DNA of 64,000 nt from Dyadobacter sp. 676. GTDB lineage: Bacteria > Bacteroidota > Bacteroidia > Cytophagales > Spirosomataceae. Below, piece by piece: positions 20,355 to 29,528 of this stretch (position 1 is its first letter; the number at the start of each line of letters is the position of its first letter). The stretch covers positions 3,497,001-3,561,000 of the forward strand of contig NZ_CP159289.1 in assembly GCF_040448675.1 (NCBI RefSeq). Direction: 5' to 3'. The translations under genes were made by a program, and so were the position numbers. The notes beneath the pieces are model-generated. The model was not told where the DNA came from. It saw only the letters and a program-made list of their open reading frames with translations, and ran no database searches.

Positions 20355-20726
20355 ATGAAATACCTCGCATGCATATTCACAATGCTTCTGGGGATTGCAG
20401 GGGCATTTGCACAGAACCCGGTGACGCCGGAACCATCTGTACCACAGCCAGTACCGCAAACGAGCCCCGTGCCTGCAACAGGGCCCGAAACGAAGCCTGA
20501 ATTTAATTCACCGCAATCGCCTGCCCGGCCGGCGCAGATCCCGTCAGAAGATACATTAATCAAAGGTCAGAGAAGCTCGGGTGCCGTGATACACGACACG
20601 CTCATGCCGGCTACCGATCGTAAACGCGAGGAACGTACGGAGCGCCGTAAAAGCCGCAAAGGGACGTCAGAAACCGATGATACTACGTCGGCCAAGCCAC
20701 AGTCCGACCCGGCGGTAAAGCCTTGA
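20355..20726 (+). CDS. Small secreted proline-rich protein, unknown function
   Basis: A 123-aa protein that I do not recognise. It has a signal peptide (MKYLACIFTMLLGIAGAFAQ, residues 1-20, predicted cleavage after AFA). A low-complexity Pro/Thr/Gln stretch follows (residues 21-65: NPVTPEPSVPQPVPQTSPVP and similar). The C-terminal part is charged and rich in Lys, Arg, Glu and Ser (KREERTERRKSRKG). It is probably an extended periplasmic or surface peptide. The ATG at 20355 is supported by the signal peptide. A terminator hairpin follows at 20752-20778. The 283 bp upstream show no other gene. Confidence 0.65.
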   Translation: MKYLACIFTMLLGIAGAFAQNPVTPEPSVPQPVPQTSPVPATGPETKPEFNSPQSPARPAQIPSEDTLIKGQRSSGAVIHDTLMPATDRKREERTERRKSRKGTSETDDTTSAKPQSDPAVKP

Positions 20727-20751
20727 AGTGGAAATATTGTGTTAAAATAGC

Positions 20752-20778
20752 AAAGCCCGGAAACATTCCGGGCTTTGG
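20752..20778. terminator. Terminator hairpin between convergent genes
   Basis: AAAGCCCGGAA pairs with TTCCGGGCTTT around a short ACA-type loop, with T-rich sequence after it. It lies between a plus-strand gene ending at 20726 and a minus-strand gene ending at 20804, so it can serve both. Confidence 0.85.
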
Positions 20779-20803
20779 TTTAGTGTCCTTAGAGGGTTAA
20801 GGA

Positions 20804-21085
20804 TCAATGCGCGTGGTTAAAGGAAGGATGGGAAACCATATTTCCCTGCTGGTAAACGGCCGGTTCCAGGTCATCTTCCCAAAATGGTTGCGTGATCACC
20901 GCCTTGTTTTCATTGACCCAGGTACACCAGACCTTGCCACTGAATACCCGCTTTGTGACCGGAAGCGAGGTCGATCCGCTAGCATTCACTACGGCCTCGA
21001 CGATCTGGTATTCGTCAACCCGCATCAGCTGGTTGCCGCTTTTTTCTTTCACCCAATCGTCTTTCATAAACTTAAAAGTATTCAT
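20804..21085 (-). CDS. YodC-like (DUF2158) small protein
   Basis: A 93-aa cytoplasmic protein. The segment VKEKSGNQLMRV near residue 13, followed by GKVWCTWVNENKAVITQPFWEDDLEPA (about 49-75), resembles the YodC/DUF2158 family, a short beta-barrel domain of unknown function in which a VxLKSGGxxMTV start and a VxCxW segment are typical. No signal peptide is seen. It is convergent with the proline-rich secreted protein and shares its terminator. The 248 bp between its start and the C25 peptidase gene would hold both divergent promoters. Confidence 0.65.
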   Translation of the reverse strand: MNTFKFMKDDWVKEKSGNQLMRVDEYQIVEAVVNASGSTSLPVTKRVFSGKVWCTWVNENKAVITQPFWEDDLEPAVYQQGNMVSHPSFNHAH

Positions 21086-21333
21086 CGGTCATGAGTTGAT
21101 TTATTCAGGAGCGGAAAAATCAAATCATGTGCCAGAAATTACACATTTTCAAGAGCAGCATAGGGTGTAGTACCTCTGTTGGTGTATGAGTAGAAATATT
21201 TCAACAGGATAACGGCAGCGATGCGTCGACAGCGAAATCCAGTGGCTAACCCATATATCACGCTCGCTGGAAGGATTCGGATGAAATCGTCAAGCAGTGT
21301 TTTATTGAGGATTCATCAGACATTCTCGAAAAT

Positions 21334-24300
21334 ATGTGGTATTTCACAAAGCAGCCGCTGTTGATGGTGGCTTTGCTGATTGGTTATCAACTACAAGCCC
21401 AGTGGGCTCCACCTTATGCCAACAGCTGGATCGACTACAATAGACCTTACGTAAAGATCGGAATACTGAAAAAGGGCTTGCACAGCGTTGCATTCTCCTC
21501 CTTGCCAAAGGGTTTTCCAGTTGGCTCCCCGGAAAAATTGCAGCTTTGGCATCGGGGTAAAGAGGTATCCATCATCAGTACAGCGAATCAGGAAATCATC
21601 TTTTATGCTGTTCCCAACGATGGGGCAAGCGATTCGCTGCTGTACCGGCCCATGAGCTCGCGCGTGAACCCGTATTTCAGTATGTATGGGGATGAAGGGG
21701 CGTATTTTCTGACGGTAGGTGATAAGCCGGGCAAGAGGGCTCCGAGAGTTCATCAGCCAGTCGATCAGAAGCTGCCGCGATTACCATCACACGTCGAAAA
21801 GACCGCGATCCTGTTGAAAGATGAATATTCGCTGACTACTTTGGTGTTCAACCGGCCCAAATTCTTTAATAGCTATTTTGAGTGGGGAGCGAGCCGCACA
21901 GGCAAAGTCGTTTACCCGGATTCGTTATACACCCGGAATTTCAGCCTGAAATACAGAGCGAAAGAAGCAGGCAAGGCTTATTTACACTTGCTATTACATG
22001 GAAGGAGCGGTACTGATCGTAAGGTCGGAATTTATATCGGCAAAACGACGCAAAGCTTGCGGTTGGCGGCAACGCTCGACATCGTTGGTTTTAATTTCGC
22101 GAAATGTACCGTGGAAATTCAACCCGGGGACCTGGATAGCAATCAGAACGGTGTTTTGAGGTTGAAATCGACGAGCACCGACAGTTATAGTGGATTTTCA
22201 CTCACTTATTATACCCTGGAATATGCGCAGGAGTTTCGTATGGATGGGCAGTCGGGCAAGGAGTTCAGGCTGGAACCGGTAAACGAAGCTTGGAGCAGAA
22301 TCGCGGTTACAGGCGCGCCTCCGAAGGCGATGTTCCTTGATATTTCAGATGAAAACAGTTCGGTTGTCATCGAATCGGAACCGGACAATCTAATGGTGCC
22401 ACGGCACGCAGGCAAACGTCAGGTTTTGCTTGCCACCAACGAAATTGTGAAAGTAAATGCTTCGAAGATACAGGAAATTAGGTTTAGGAAATATCCGGCC
22501 AAGGAGCCCAATTACATCGTGGTTACGACAGAGCGATTATGGAACGCGGCTACGCATTTGGCAGAATACCGTGCCTCGGAACCGGGCGGAAATTATAAAC
22601 CTCTAGTGGTCGACGTAAGGGATTTGTATAATCAATTCAACTACGGAGAACCTGGTCCGGTTGCTATCAAGAAGTTTATGGCCTATATGCTTACTGAGGG
22701 AGGGAGCGATAAAATGCTTTTTCTCATTGGACATTCCATTAGTCAAAACGAGAAAATGAAGCGCGAGTTACCCGATGAGGTCCCGACGATCGGCTATCCT
22801 GCATCGGATCTGCTGCTGGTTGAGGGTCTCGCAGGAGCAGAAAGAGATGTGCCCGCCATACCAGTGGGGCGGCTCTCCGCTTTTACGGAACAGCAAGTAC
22901 TCGATTACGTTCAGAAAATAAAGGATTACGAACACAACAGCGCGGGCGACTACCGCTGGCGAAAAAACGTGCTGCATGTGAGTGGAGGAGGAGATATCGC
23001 AGAAATAACGCAATTCAGAGACATGTTGAAGACATTGGAGCCGTTGGTCCGGAATGGGATCGTCGGCGGAAGTGCGACGCAATATGTAAAGCAGCAAGCG
23101 ATGAAGGAGGTAGAACCGGTGAACATTACTACGGATATAAATGCCGGGTGCGGACTAATCACATTTTTCGGGCACGGCTCCCCCCTCGAATCCGACCCGG
23201 ACATAGGGTATGCGACGGATGTTGCCAGAGGATATAATAACGTCAATCGTTACCCGATGATGTATTTCAATGGTTGCGGAGTCGGGAACATTTTTAGCGG
23301 CCGTTCTAATCCGGCTCCAAAAACTCCCCGGGCCAGTGACCGGCTCCCGTTATCGCTGGATTGGTTGCTGGCTGCCAGGCGTGGTGCAATTGCGATTGTC
23401 GCGAATTCGTTCGAGAGCTTCGTAAACCCTGCATCGGCCTATCTTGCCAAACTGTATCAATATATGTTTTCTAATCCTGCTACGGCCGATCTGCCGATCG
23501 GAAAGATCCAGTGGGCTGTTGCGAGGGATATTATTCTGAAAAAAGATACTTACAGCATCGCCAATGCGCATCAGTCGATCCTTCAAGGCGATCCGGCATT
23601 GAAGGTTATCACCATCGACAAGCCTGATTATGCCCTTGATCCTGACAACAGTATAGCGTTGTTATCTCAGTCGCCAGACCAATCCATGGAGAGTTCTGAT
23701 TCGCTACGCGTGCGGATAGTTATGGGGAATTACGGGAGGTTCAGGATTGGCGAGGAAATTTCTGTCAAAATAACCTGGAATGGAAAGCAAGGAGTGACCA
23801 CCAGACAGGAACTTGTAAAGCCATTCCCATATGAAGATACACTCACAGTTCCGTTCCGTAATTCGAAAGACATTCAGAACATCCGTGTCGAAGTGGATCC
23901 GGGGCGAGTTATAACTGAGCTCGATGAAAAGAACAATATCGCTGAGTTGGATGTGGACTGGGAACTGGTGAAGCACGAAACTTCATTCTCTGGTCAACAC
24001 GTCAGCGACATTGTGCCGCCGCTGATTAGTGTGAAATTGAATAGCAGAATCCTGAAAAAGGACGAAATTGTGAATCCTGAGCCTGTTCTGGCGATCTTGG
24101 TATCGGACGATAAACCACTGAATCCCGATGCTGCCCTGGTTGATGTGTTCCTCAAACGTTGCCCTGATGAACAATGCAATTTCGAAAAGTTGATTTATCT
24201 GCAAGACAAACTCTCTTTGGAGCCGGATGGCCCGAAATCTTTTCGCTTGCGTTACGACACAGATTGGGCCGCCGGATCATATGAGATATTGATCAGTGCG

Positions 24301-24660
24301 AGAGACGGCTCGGGCAATTCGTCCGCAACTTCTTATAGGATGCCTTTCAAAATTATCGATCAAAGAACTGGGTCTTCTGAATTGATTGTGAGTCCGAATC
24401 CGGCTAATTCCTATCTACGATTCGAGTTGAAATCGCCCAAAGATGCGGGTATTTCATCGGTTCGCTATCAAATCTATAGTCAGCGGGGGACGCTGGTGGA
24501 AGATAAAACCCTTGCAACAGACTCTTTATCGTCTATTACCGAATGGTATTGGCAACCTGCTGATGGGTTACATGATCAGTATATGTACAAAGTAATGTTG
24601 CTCGATGATGGTGAGAAGGTGGTACAAACTTTTAATGGGAGGGTAATTTTGATGAAGTGA
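21334..24660 (+). CDS. C25 (gingipain-like) peptidase with type IX sorting tail
   Basis: A 1,108-aa secreted cysteine peptidase. It has an N-terminal signal sequence (residues 1-23), a beta-rich prodomain region (about 30-400), then the peptidase C25 domain (about 405-770) with catalytic His614 in ITFFGHGSP and Cys648 in YFNGCGVG. A CARDB/Ig-like domain follows (about 790-910), then a further Ig-like region, and a type A sorting domain at the C-terminus (SPNPANSYLRFEL near residue 1023). The sorting tail means export by the type IX system and probable surface attachment or release. PorU, the sortase of that system, is also C25, but PorU lacks such a sorting tail, so this is more likely a cargo protease. 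No T9SS structural genes are in the window. Confidence 0.85.
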   Translation: MWYFTKQPLLMVALLIGYQLQAQWAPPYANSWIDYNRPYVKIGILKKGLHSVAFSSLPKGFPVGSPEKLQLWHRGKEVSIISTANQEIIFYAVPNDGASDSLLYRPMSSRVNPYFSMYGDEGAYFLTVGDKPGKRAPRVHQPVDQKLPRLPSHVEKTAILLKDEYSLTTLVFNRPKFFNSYFEWGASRTGKVVYPDSLYTRNFSLKYRAKEAGKAYLHLLLHGRSGTDRKVGIYIGKTTQSLRLAATLDIVGFNFAKCTVEIQPGDLDSNQNGVLRLKSTSTDSYSGFSLTYYTLEYAQEFRMDGQSGKEFRLEPVNEAWSRIAVTGAPPKAMFLDISDENSSVVIESEPDNLMVPRHAGKRQVLLATNEIVKVNASKIQEIRFRKYPAKEPNYIVVTTERLWNAATHLAEYRASEPGGNYKPLVVDVRDLYNQFNYGEPGPVAIKKFMAYMLTEGGSDKMLFLIGHSISQNEKMKRELPDEVPTIGYPASDLLLVEGLAGAERDVPAIPVGRLSAFTEQQVLDYVQKIKDYEHNSAGDYRWRKNVLHVSGGGDIAEITQFRDMLKTLEPLVRNGIVGGSATQYVKQQAMKEVEPVNITTDINAGCGLITFFGHGSPLESDPDIGYATDVARGYNNVNRYPMMYFNGCGVGNIFSGRSNPAPKTPRASDRLPLSLDWLLAARRGAIAIVANSFESFVNPASAYLAKLYQYMFSNPATADLPIGKIQWAVARDIILKKDTYSIANAHQSILQGDPALKVITIDKPDYALDPDNSIALLSQSPDQSMESSDSLRVRIVMGNYGRFRIGEEISVKITWNGKQGVTTRQELVKPFPYEDTLTVPFRNSKDIQNIRVEVDPGRVITELDEKNNIAELDVDWELVKHETSFSGQHVSDIVPPLISVKLNSRILKKDEIVNPEPVLAILVSDDKPLNPDAALVDVFLKRCPDEQCNFEKLIYLQDKLSLEPDGPKSFRLRYDTDWAAGSYEILISARDGSGNSSATSYRMPFKIIDQRTGSSELIVSPNPANSYLRFELKSPKDAGISSVRYQIYSQRGTLVEDKTLATDSLSSITEWYWQPADGLHDQYMYKVMLLDDGEKVVQTFNGRVILMK

Positions 24661-24856
24661 GTGCCCGATTGTTTTTGTTTGTAAGGTCCCTCCAGTTCAT
24701 TTGTTGCTTAAATACTTCCTCGCCGGAATGTCATAAACCACCACTACCCAATAGGCTGCGCCTGTCGGAAAGAGTACTCCGACCAGGATAATGAGGGTCT
24801 ATTGCATACCATCCGGCTTATGACTGGCATTGTACCGGTTGCGTAAGATGCTTTAA

Positions 24857-25477
24857 CTATTTGAAATACAGAGAAAATCCAAGTAGAAAGCGATTGCCTC
24901 TAATCATATCGTTTATTTTCGAGTCGACGATGATGGGCAAGTTATATTGCGTCTGTAACCCCACGTACTTCCCGACTCGCAGGCTTAAACCAAGCGCTCC
25001 GAACATGACGTAATTATTGGTGTTGACGGAAACTTTGCTGCCGAAAAAATCATCGTTGGCTCTAAATTTACCAAAATTGTAACCTGATGATAATTGTACA
25101 AATGGAGTCAACCGAAACGGAAGTACATAATAACGGGCGTATACCTCTGGGGTGAAAGCATATTCCCTCACTCCCCCACGTTTCAGACTCATCCAGCCAC
25201 TTTCTTCCTTAGAAAACCGATTAGCCACAGACAATTGGAGCCCAACCGCCAGACGATCAGCGACCAAATAGCCAGCTTGTGGCGTCAGAGACCAGCCCGC
25301 TTTTTGATCACTATTATTTGCGGAACCATTCAATGAAAAGGTAAAAGCTCCCTTTTCTAAATTCTTATAAACCGGAATTTTTATTGAGTCCTCAGTTTGA
25401 CCAGAATTATTGTTTTGCTGTGCAATCAGGTTGTTCGAAAGTATCAGAGAGCAAGCACAAAGGAGTATTTTTTTCAT
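24857..25477 (-). CDS. Outer-membrane beta-barrel protein
   Basis: A 206-aa protein. It has a signal peptide from MKKILLCACSLILSNNLIAQ; I chose ATG 25477 because the longer reading puts residues before the signal. Alternating hydrophobic strands follow, and the C-terminus NRFLLGFSLYFK ends in an aromatic residue as in outer-membrane barrels. AGYLVADRLAVGLQLSVANRF and GLQTQYNLPIIVDSK look like barrel strands. It lies downstream of the TonB receptor on the same strand (23 bp gap), so it is probably the last gene of the DUF4249-receptor operon. The substrate and exact family are unknown. Confidence 0.7.
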   Translation of the reverse strand: MKKILLCACSLILSNNLIAQQNNNSGQTEDSIKIPVYKNLEKGAFTFSLNGSANNSDQKAGWSLTPQAGYLVADRLAVGLQLSVANRFSKEESGWMSLKRGGVREYAFTPEVYARYYVLPFRLTPFVQLSSGYNFGKFRANDDFFGSKVSVNTNNYVMFGALGLSLRVGKYVGLQTQYNLPIIVDSKINDMIRGNRFLLGFSLYFK

Positions 25478-25499
25478 GGTTAATGTTGGTGATGATATG

Positions 25500-27818
25500 C
25501 TAAAATCTAAGTGTATAGCCAACATATGGCAATATTGGGAAAAATGAAATTTGTTTTAATGTAATACCGGTTGGTACGAAATCCTGATTCCGATCAGTCT
25601 TCATATCCAGATATAGAGGATTATTCCTGTTATAAGCGTTGTATAAGCCTAGTCGCAATTCTGCATTGCGTTTATGAGGAGTTGTTAGCGATTTGCTTGC
25701 GCCAATATCCAGCCGGTGAAACGCAGGCATGCGACCGTTGTTTCTCTTGTCATAAATAAATCTGGGACCATTACTGTTGTCGGTAATAAAGGCAGCTTCC
25801 GGTAAAGTAACGGCATGTCCGGTCTGGTAAATAAAACTGGCACTCAACGTCCATTTTTTGCCAATATCGTAGTTCACAGTTATCGCTAAATGATGTCGCC
25901 TGTCATACTTCATAGGATACCACGCAGCATTATTGATTTCCGAAAATTTTCTTTCCGATTTTGACAAGGTATAGGAAATCCATCCATTGAAGTGGCCCGC
26001 TTTTTTATTCAACATCAACTCAATTCCTTTCACACGGCCCATACCTTTTTTAATAACAATATCATCCCATGAGCCAGCAAGCAAGCCTGTAAAATTGGTG
26101 CCGTCAGGGTAATCTATCAGGTTTTTCATTTTTTTGGTATAGCCTTCAATTGACAGATCCAATCCTAGTTGAGGAAAAGTCTTGGATAGTCCGACGGATA
26201 ATTGCGAGCTGCGTGAAGGTCTTACTTTTTCTGTTGAAGGGACCCAGGCGTCATAGCCAAACCCGAAACCATTGTTGGTGAGCAGGTGAACATATTGATT
26301 CATAAGCGTGTATCCACTTTTAATAGTCCAGTTCGCTGGAAGTGACCAGTTCAACCCCAGGCGTGGTTCCGGATTGGAAAATGTGCGGTTTTCAACGTGA
26401 TATAAACTATATCTGAGACCAGGGTTAAAACGTAACGCCGGCACTATGGCGATAGAGCCATCGACATAGAAGTCCACCTGCGTTGCTGGAAGCCTTTCCT
26501 TCTTTGCATCGTCGGGAGAGTTATTATAATTGCTTTTGGTAACAAACGGACTAAATAAATGCCTGGTTAAATCGATACCAAACTTCAAATTTATACGATT
26601 GTTCAGGAAATAGTCGAACTGGACTTTACCACCCAAATCCGTTACGCCTGCATTGGTGTTTCGATAAAGTCTTACGGGTTCGATATTTTCATTAGTATCA
26701 TCAAAATTATTGGCCAGCTCACTGGTGTATTTGGAATAGAGCATAGCGAACCTGGCAAAAAGCTTTTGAGAAAAGACCTTGCTGTACCTGAGGGTAGCGG
26801 TGGTATTTCCCCAATTATTACTGACAGCGGTTTCTGTTTCTCTCCCGTCATTTGCGGTCCATTCACCGTACGTAAAGCGGTCAAAGCCATTATAAACACT
26901 GAGGAAAATTTGATCCGTTTTATTAATCTGGTAGTTGAACTTTGCATTAAGATCGTGAAAACGGTACTTCCGGGTTTCTCCATATCCGCTGGATTTCTTT
27001 GGTTGCAATAAGAATGAAAGCCCCAGCGTAGAAACTCTTCCCGAGACAATAAATGAAGCCTTGTTTTTAATGATGGGTCCTTCCAACGTCAAATTTTGGT
27101 TCAAAATGCCGATACCCACTTCGCCACCAAACTTTTGGTTGTTTCCGTCTTTCATGGTAAGATCGATCACCGAAGCAAGCCTGCCGCCATACCGGGCGGG
27201 GTACGCTCCCTTGTATAAATCAACCGATTTCAAGGAACTTGGATTGAAGACTGAAAGAAACCCACCCAGATGCGTCACATTGTAAACGGGGGCCTCATCT
27301 AGTAAAATCAAATTTTGATCGGGTGTTCCACCCCTGATGTACAACCCTGCACTACCCTCGACGCCTGTCGAAACACCCGGTGTAAAGCTTAGTGCCTTCA
27401 GTACATCGACCTCACCCAGTAAGGCGGGCATTGACTTCAATTTGTTCATCGGGATAGATAAACTTCCGATAAGCACATCCGTATTTTTTATTTCTTTGAT
27501 CGTTACTTCTTTAAGAAGATTGGCCTGTACTAGTTTGATTTGCAGGGGGGATTTGTGTTTAGCAACGCCGTTTATGTACAAAGACTCATAGCCCACAAAA
27601 CTAATTTTGAGCGGATGATCTCCAGCGGGAATTTCCAAACTGAAAAATCCATAGGCATTCGTTGGTACGCCCGTTTGAGAAAGACTGTCTTGTACGATAG
27701 CACCTGCCAAGAGTTCTCCGTTCGTTGCGTCGCGGACGATTCCGCTGATGGTCATCCTTTGAGAAAAGGTAGCATGCGTAATTACGACGAAAATGACCAT
27801 TAATAGGTATTTTGTCAT
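25500..27818 (-). CDS. TonB-dependent receptor with carboxypeptidase-regulatory-like domain
   Basis: A 772-aa outer-membrane active transporter. Order of parts: signal peptide (1-19), CarboxypepD_reg-like domain (about 20-100: ISGIVRDATNGELLAGAIVQD), plug domain (about 115-230: LYIRGGTPDQNLILLDEAPVYN and YPARYGGRLASVIDLTM), then a 22-strand barrel ending in LPYVGYTLRF. Its start overlaps the DUF4249 gene end by 4 bp (ATGA), so the two are translationally coupled. Pairs of this receptor type with DUF4249 lipoproteins are common in Bacteroidota, but their ligand is not established. No SusD gene is nearby, so a glycan substrate is less likely. Confidence 0.88.
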   Translation of the reverse strand: MTKYLLMVIFVVITHATFSQRMTISGIVRDATNGELLAGAIVQDSLSQTGVPTNAYGFFSLEIPAGDHPLKISFVGYESLYINGVAKHKSPLQIKLVQANLLKEVTIKEIKNTDVLIGSLSIPMNKLKSMPALLGEVDVLKALSFTPGVSTGVEGSAGLYIRGGTPDQNLILLDEAPVYNVTHLGGFLSVFNPSSLKSVDLYKGAYPARYGGRLASVIDLTMKDGNNQKFGGEVGIGILNQNLTLEGPIIKNKASFIVSGRVSTLGLSFLLQPKKSSGYGETRKYRFHDLNAKFNYQINKTDQIFLSVYNGFDRFTYGEWTANDGRETETAVSNNWGNTTATLRYSKVFSQKLFARFAMLYSKYTSELANNFDDTNENIEPVRLYRNTNAGVTDLGGKVQFDYFLNNRINLKFGIDLTRHLFSPFVTKSNYNNSPDDAKKERLPATQVDFYVDGSIAIVPALRFNPGLRYSLYHVENRTFSNPEPRLGLNWSLPANWTIKSGYTLMNQYVHLLTNNGFGFGYDAWVPSTEKVRPSRSSQLSVGLSKTFPQLGLDLSIEGYTKKMKNLIDYPDGTNFTGLLAGSWDDIVIKKGMGRVKGIELMLNKKAGHFNGWISYTLSKSERKFSEINNAAWYPMKYDRRHHLAITVNYDIGKKWTLSASFIYQTGHAVTLPEAAFITDNSNGPRFIYDKRNNGRMPAFHRLDIGASKSLTTPHKRNAELRLGLYNAYNRNNPLYLDMKTDRNQDFVPTGITLKQISFFPILPYVGYTLRF

Positions 27819-28752
27819 GGTATTTCTATCGTCTTTTCGTTGGAAGCAAAAATTAGCCCATAGCCGTTTTTAATGTTGGTCAAAGCTCTTTGTGGAGGAA
27901 GCATGAGATGATCGACACCCTCAGGTTGGTCGTGTTCTATTTTGGCATAGTCAAATGCTTCTCTTGTAACGACTTCAACTCTCATGGTAACCTTGGATGC
28001 GGGTTGCGGATTATTGAAGGTTCCTTTGTTGGTTTCAATATAGAATTTGATTGGTGTTTTAGGATCCGGTAGACATAGACTTTTCACTAAAAAGATAGAT
28101 GCGAAGCGATCGAATGTAATTCCGGCGACTTCATTGTAATAGGTTGATATCTTTTCATTGGCCCAGGTATGGCAATCTTTTTCCTTAGCAGGGATATTGT
28201 TCAAGGCGCCGTATGGATTAGCCGATACAGTATCCTTTTCGTAGTAGGATAAGAATGTAAGTGCGAAATATTTTTCTACCTGGCTTTGGTTCCTTGTAAA
28301 ATATAGGCTTATTAAGTCCTGGGGCGTCTGATGGTTGATTTCTCCTGGAACATTGCGCGTTCTTATTACGCTGACATCCGGTAAATCCAAAGGAACGAAT
28401 ATAAGTTCTGATTCGGCTGGAGGCAATGTCGGTGCCGAGACTTTTACTATATAAGAGGCGCCCGCCTGGACTACGTGATTGGATACATAAATACCTCTTT
28501 CACCTGATTGAGATAATTGAATGTATTCTTTACCATTCATTAATAAATGCACAGTAGCATCTGCAATGTTAACATCCATTGGAATAACTCCGACGGGATT
28601 AAAGATTTGGTTACTTGGATTCTTACAGGGAACCCTGCTCTGAGTTTTCCCCACAAAACGAGCTTATCGCCTGAGTAAGGGATATTGATATTAAGATCGG
28701 TCTCTTTGCAGCCAGTTAAAAATAGTAACAGTAGAAAGTATATGAACTTCAT
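27815..28752 (-). pseudogene. DUF4249 lipoprotein, frame broken by a lost T
   Basis: A DUF4249 lipoprotein, about 312 aa when repaired. The first part reads MKFIYFLLLLFLTGCKETD with lipobox cysteine C15, through GFPVRIQVTKS. The rest is in another frame from NPVGVIPMDVNIADATVHLL to the end at 27815. Around 28604-28610 the minus strand has TCTTTAATCC where TCTTTTAATCC would read SFNPVG, so one T is missing from a T run. The protein is probably intact in the organism. DUF4249 proteins are lipid-anchored partners of TonB receptors with no known activity. It is the first gene of a three-gene operon, and a perfect palindrome sits 18 bp before its start. Confidence 0.85.
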
Positions 28753-28769
28753 GTGTTGAATTAAAATTG

Positions 28770-28785
28770 CTCGTTGATCAACGAG
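28770..28785. promoter_or_regulatory. Perfect 16-bp palindrome, candidate operator
   Basis: CTCGTTGATCAACGAG is self-complementary over all 16 bases and lies 18 bp upstream of the start of the DUF4249-receptor operon. The position is right for a repressor or activator site or for an mRNA leader hairpin. No T run follows it, so it is not a terminator. No regulator gene is adjacent. Confidence 0.5.
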
Positions 28786-29287
28786 AGATAAACATACAAA
28801 TTAAGAAATGCAAATTCTTTCAAGAACGTGAGGGGCCAAAATTACACAATCAAGGGATTGTCTAATCTTATTAACTTTTTTTAAGAGTTTTAGTAAGATC
28901 ACGAGCTTAATAAAGTGGGAAATTAATTGTTTCCGCGGGAAGGGGAAAATTAGAAAAAGCCGAGCCTGCAAATCTTTAATTGGTTGTCCAGAAACGAATT
29001 CCACTTGCCTCGTTCTCTTTTTATCTTCATGTGCTGGCACTCGTTTGTCAGGCGAATTGATCTCTTGAAATATAGATTGTTATACTTAGTGTCGGAGCAG
29101 TACATAAAAACGACCGCATAATGGGACACTAGGTTAATAGAATCCATTTGATTGATAGCTTGATTTTGAAGCCTTTTGCGGAAGCAGAAGTTTGAAGTCT
29201 TTCATGGAATGGAGTCTGAAACAAGGCTCGACGGATGCCTGCCTACTCGGAAAGTCTCACTCATTCTGGTTAGAAAGTTCGACATAA
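28786..29287. other. AT-rich intergenic stretch, no gene seen
   Basis: About 500 bp between the DUF4249 operon and the terminator beside attL. Short open frames here (for example 28801-29040 on the minus strand) have no recognisable features. The part from about 29160 resembles sequence just inside the right end of the mobile element (about 50006 onward), so it is the old downstream flank of tRNA-Pro. Confidence 0.6.
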
Positions 29288-29325
29288 CGAAAAAGCCACC
29301 TACAACATAAAGCTGTAAGTGGCTT
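29288..29325 (-). terminator. Former tRNA-Pro terminator, left of the element
   Basis: An imperfect stem pairs 29293-29306 with 29312-29325 and is followed, on the minus strand, by TTTTTCG. It directly adjoins the repeated 3' end of tRNA-Pro at 29326. Before the element inserted it terminated tRNA-Pro transcription. A similar but not identical hairpin at 50127-50157 now does this. Confidence 0.75.
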
Positions 29326-29377
29326 ATTTTCAATGTCGGGATGACAAGATTCGAACTTGCGACCCCTAGCACCCCAT
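29326..29377. repeat. Left attachment site (attL), 52-bp repeat of the tRNA-Pro 3' end
   Basis: These 52 bases are identical to 50159-50210. They contain the 3' part of tRNA-Pro(GGG): discriminator, acceptor strand, T arm, variable loop and part of the anticodon arm, ending at ACCCCAT. Beyond that point the sequence no longer matches a tRNA. This is the pattern left when a tyrosine integrase inserts an element into a tRNA 3' end. Confidence 0.92.
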
Positions 29378-29462
29378 TGGATATTTATTGTATTATTCCA
29401 AGAAGTTTTATTGAGCATGATTATCATAAAATGCTCTGAATGAGCATTTTGATTATTTTTAG

Positions 29463-29516
29463 TAACTTTGGTTAACTTACGTTAGACACGAAATGTTCGA
29501 CCTATGTTCGACCTAA
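29463..29516 (+). promoter_or_regulatory. Integrase promoter box and arm-like repeats
   Basis: TAACTTTG at 29463-29470 fits a Bacteroidota -7 box. Just after it (29493-29516) are two tandem copies of ATGTTCGACCT. The same 24-bp unit occurs at 50097-50120 near the right end. GAGCAT and ATGCTC inverted repeats lie at about 29413-29446. Together they look like promoter plus integrase/excisionase arm sites; the function is inferred. Confidence 0.5.
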
Positions 29517-29528
29517 AGATGTAGTGCT

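Noticed and set aside
28801-29147. Short minus-strand frames between the DUF4249 operon and attL
   Set aside because: AT-rich, no conserved features, and part of this stretch is the old flank of tRNA-Pro.
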